From Syngnathus acus (Eukaryota; Chordata; Actinopteri; Syngnathiformes; Syngnathidae), in contig NC_051090.1 of assembly GCF_901709675.1 (NCBI RefSeq), positions 5,535,842-5,599,841 on the forward strand: a DNA stretch of 64,000 bases, given 5' to 3'. The notes beneath the pieces are model-generated. The model was not told the DNA's origin. It made no database searches and worked only from the letters and a program-made list of their open reading frames with translations. Position 1 is the first letter of the stretch. Each line of letters starts with the position of its first letter. The position numbers and the translations under genes are program-made. This document shows positions 60,701 to 64,000 of this stretch, piece after piece.

Positions 60701-63649
60701 CTATAATCCTCTAAACCAGAAGCCCAAAACCGCTAACACAACCAAGGGCCGGGACGCACGCAAACTGCTATCAGATTACATTTCTCAAAAATGGATGCAA
60801 GCAGGACGTGACCGGAGAAAACCAGGGGGCAAAAAGAAAAGCTAAAATGACTCCAACGTGCATCAAACGAGACGAACATTTTTTACTCTCCATAAAAAAC
60901 ACGATTTCGGTCAATCACGCCCAAGCAACAAGTGGTGCTATGTAATCCAGAGTGAAAAAAAAAAACACCATGCCATGAAACAGTAAACCATGACAGCAGT
61001 TTGCCAAATGACTAATGTAACTTTTGAATTTATGAGCTAGATACAAAGTGATTAAAAACATTACATTGGTTTCTGATAGAAATATAATTGATTGGCAGTA
61101 TTGCTCCTTCAAGGAAACATCCAGACGTGCAGACAAGACACCATTTCAGGCAATACTGGTCATGCGGGTTCCACTTGGGAAAAAATAGGAGAATGGTAGC
61201 GGAAACCCGGGCCCAAACCCAATCCTCGTCTGTTACAAACGGCGCCTGGTATAAACTCCACACGTACATGTACTAGAGTCTGAAATGGTGAACAGATAAA
61301 ATAAGAAATGGGTCAGTCAACCAAACGCTGAAGAGTTGCCCTGAGGCGCGTGGGCAAAGCAATACAGTACACTGGTCACAGTCATGTGATGCAACATGGC
61401 TATCAAATGGCCGCTTTGCCAAAGACATAAAAAAAAAAAAAACAGTCAATAGGAAAGTGTAAACGTGCCAGTACTTATGCGTGCTGCAATGTTTTTGGGC
61501 GCCACTCTAGTTTCACCAACACTTCCTGTTAACCTTTTTCGTAATGACGGAGCATTCGACCACTTTGTTCAACCGCATTCCACAATGGAAGAAACGAGAT
61601 GAGAAATGTTTCATCACAGGATGGATCAACAAAACGGTACGACCGCCGTATACAAAGCTATCTCTCCAGGTATCATCGTCATCTTAGCAGGTGCTGGAAA
61701 TACAAAAACACAGTTTCAGATAAAAAGTAGCTCTTGAGTCATGCATGTCTGCTCACATCATTCTCAGTGAGTCTTTTCTATAATAAGACCCCCCCCCCCC
61801 CCGCCCTTCGCACACCCCGTGCAAATCCATAGTCCATCATAAAATGCAAAGCGACGTGCCCCAATCGCCAGGCCGAGGGAGGCAATTTGCTCTCGTGTGA
61901 AAGGCTCCTTGTTCAGAACTGGGACCTCCAAAATCCAACGACTCCAAAATATTCCAAAACAACACACACATTATTAGGTGCCATACTTGTCGGTAAACAT
62001 ACATCTCACCAGACCTCATTTTCAACCAGCATTAAAGGATTAACTCAGCGTGTGCGTTTTCGACGTGAGAAGAGAAGAATTTGCACGGGCAGTTAGCGTG
62101 ACATAATCATTTAAAGCCAACAAACAAGCATTATATATGAGCATATCTGCACATGTGGGTAGTTTCAAGCTTTACTTACACTTTTCCATTGCAATGTTTT
62201 TTTTATCAAAGCAGCTGGGCGGGCAAGAGTTTGGTATATCTGCCTCCCAGTTTTGAGATTCTGTGTTTGAACCTCAGTTCAGGCGTTCTTCTGTGGAGTT
62301 TGCATGTTCACACTGTGCTTCCCATGGGTTTTCTCCAACATGCTAAAAACATGTTTGTTATGCTCACTGAGGATTCCAAATTGTCCACAGGGAATGAAAG
62401 TTAGTATTGCAGAGTCAATGATGGCTGACTATCCCAGAATAAGGTACTCAAGAGGCACCTTCAAAATACACATATATGCCAAAGTAAATTTGCATTAATT
62501 TGATATTGGGATATGTTTCGCTTTGTGAAATGCACATTTGAAGCCAGTGCGTAAAAGCCTATTTCAATATGAAGGTGATTAGCATTTAAAACAATGGTGT
62601 AACGCACCGAGAACAAAGTGTGGTGACACAATGATTTGATTACGTGGGCAGTTAATCCGTCGTGGACCTAAAAGAAGAAGAGACAACACGTACACCCCGG
62701 CGGAGGCACAAGCGTCCACCATTTCGCCTCCATAAAAGGCTTTTCACGGTTGAGCTAATATGACAAAGTTTTAGGCTCAATGGCTTTACGGGAGCGTAAT
62801 AATAGCACCTCGGCGAGCAGAGTGCAAAGACACACACACACAAAAACAAGTCTTTCCCCCACGACGATGAGGGGAAAGGGGGCTGGTGTTGAAATAAACT
62901 TTGATGTTGGCAACTTTATAAAAGCGAAGAAAAAAGAGAAGAAGAAGCCATCTCGTGGCTTAGTAACAACAACCTGCCCATCTGTCCGGCTTGTAACACC
63001 GTGGCTAACTAAAAGGCGAGCTAACGACCACTGGTCATTAACAGCATCCTTTTGATAATAGTAAAAAAAAAATAACACGCTCTCCCCAAGCGGCGAGTTC
63101 TCCCTGGGTGTACTAGTGAAACTACCATAAATAAAGACGTGTGATATTTGGCTGGGGGTACGTGTCCGAATAGCGATACACACGACAGACAATGAAGAGC
63201 GACCTGATCCCACGGAGCTAACAAGCTATGTTAGCCTGCTAATGAGCTGATGCTAACTCTCTGGACACTTGCCTGCCCAGACACACTGTCGCTAATTTGA
63301 TTCTTCACACGGACCAGTCTGGCGTTAATTAAACACGGAAATTCGTGCATTTCGCCCACTTTGACGGTATCACAGCCCACGCGTGGGTTAAACACACGTC
63401 ATAACTTACTATTGGAGCATCCTATATGAAGTTTCGCCGGTGAAGTTGGTGTTAATATTCCGAGAGTTTGGAGACTACGCACACCGCGGCTGCGTTGAGG
63501 TGTGAGTGCACAAACTGTTACCTTGCGCGATGCTGCTAGGCTAGCTGCGAGCTAGCATCGCAAGAGAAAGTTCCCCCGTGTCGCCGCGATGTGATTGTCA
63601 ATACAAAACGTGGTGGAAGTTGTTACGGAGGAGCAATGCTTGGACTTAC
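57706..63649 (-). other. gatad2a 5' intron(s)
   Basis: About 5.9 kb if the donor after 63650 is used. Contains G-rich tracts at 60005-60076, a C-run at 61789-61802, a SINE relic at 62205 and repeat-poor stretches near 59350-59540 and 60560-60800. Confidence 0.5.
62205..62400 (+). repeat. V-SINE/L2-like relic
   Basis: TCTGCCTCCCAGTTTTGAGA followed by GTTTGAACCTCAGTTCAGG and GTGGAGTTTGCATGTTCACA...GGGTTTTCTCC is the typical tRNA-like head and body of a fish SINE. It lies in gatad2a intron 1. Confidence 0.6.
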
Positions 63650-63860
63650 GCAGTCCAGCGGGTGCCCGGTTGAGTTCCCCCGTGGTTCCCAGGGGTGTTG
63701 ATACTTGTATTTTGCTGGCTTCTGTGTTTAAAAAAAAAATAAAGAAAAAAAAAAGAAAATCCAGGGGAACCCCTCTCCTCCGTCCGCTGCCACTCCGGTT
63801 GCTAATGTGTGCCACCACCACAGGCGACGTCATGCCGCGTTCATAGACACCTCGGAAATG
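63400..63860 (-). promoter_or_regulatory. Candidate gatad2a promoter and 5' non-coding exon region
   Basis: GC-richer, CpG-containing stretch upstream of the coding exons. It has donor-like sites on the minus strand (CTGC|GTAAGT after 63650; CAAG|GTAACA after 63522) and a CRE-like TGACGTCG near 63825. The first coding exon starts mid-UTR with an acceptor at 57706-57707, so at least one upstream exon must exist. Which donor is used cannot be decided from sequence. Confidence 0.4.
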
Positions 63861-64000
63861 TTGCCTTTCCGACTTCTCTGCTGTTGGGGGGGAAAAAAAC
63901 ATACTGCACTGACCTCGTGTGTAAATAAAAATAAAGCATGCAAATAAATAGAAGGGTCGCTGATATAATTTCAATAACTGTAAAGACATTTGGAAAAAGT

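Overview
The window is eukaryotic and vertebrate, almost certainly from a ray-finned (teleost) fish. Genes are split into small exons with GT/AG introns, a nuclear tRNA gene is present, and the non-coding DNA holds hAT-type MITEs and L2/V-SINE-like relics typical of fish. Three neighbouring minus-strand genes reproduce the human 19p13.11 order GATAD2A - YJEFN3 - CILP2. Base composition is moderately AT-rich, with many homopolymer tracts. I see no operons, CRISPR arrays or other prokaryotic features.

Layout. 1-11617 is mostly gene-free, apart from a tRNA-Ile(AAT) gene at 4580-4653 (minus) and one unassigned exon-like segment at 3565-3732. 11618-12685 (plus) is a three-exon gene for a small soluble Rieske ferredoxin (rfesd-like). 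16090-24492 (minus) is cilp2, nine coding exons and 1248 aa, tail-to-tail with the Rieske gene. 26532-49759 (minus) is yjefn3 (AIBP2), six coding exons and 246 aa, with a 16.5-kb first intron. 52946-57692 (minus) is the coding part of gatad2a (p66-alpha), ten coding exons and 617 aa; its 5' non-coding exon and promoter probably lie near 63.4-63.9 kb. In all three minus-strand genes the reconstructed exons join in frame with matching phases, and the totals are multiples of three.

The most unusual structure is in yjefn3 intron 1. It is a roughly 3.45-kb imperfect palindrome (45379-48833) with arms of about 690 bp. Its centre holds four tandem 235-bp units (46662-about 47610), each with a long internal hairpin and pieces resembling two MITE families. 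No transposase is visible. Other points are a second thrombospondin type-1 exon in cilp2, a Rieske-gene stop codon embedded in a perfect splice-donor consensus, and a clean hAT MITE with an 8-bp target-site duplication.

The genes do not form a pathway. gatad2a encodes a NuRD-complex subunit, yjefn3 a secreted or intracellular YjeF_N protein linked to cholesterol efflux and angiogenesis, cilp2 a secreted matrix protein, and the rfesd-like gene a Fe-S electron carrier. Their adjacency reflects conserved synteny. I found no convincing new biological system.
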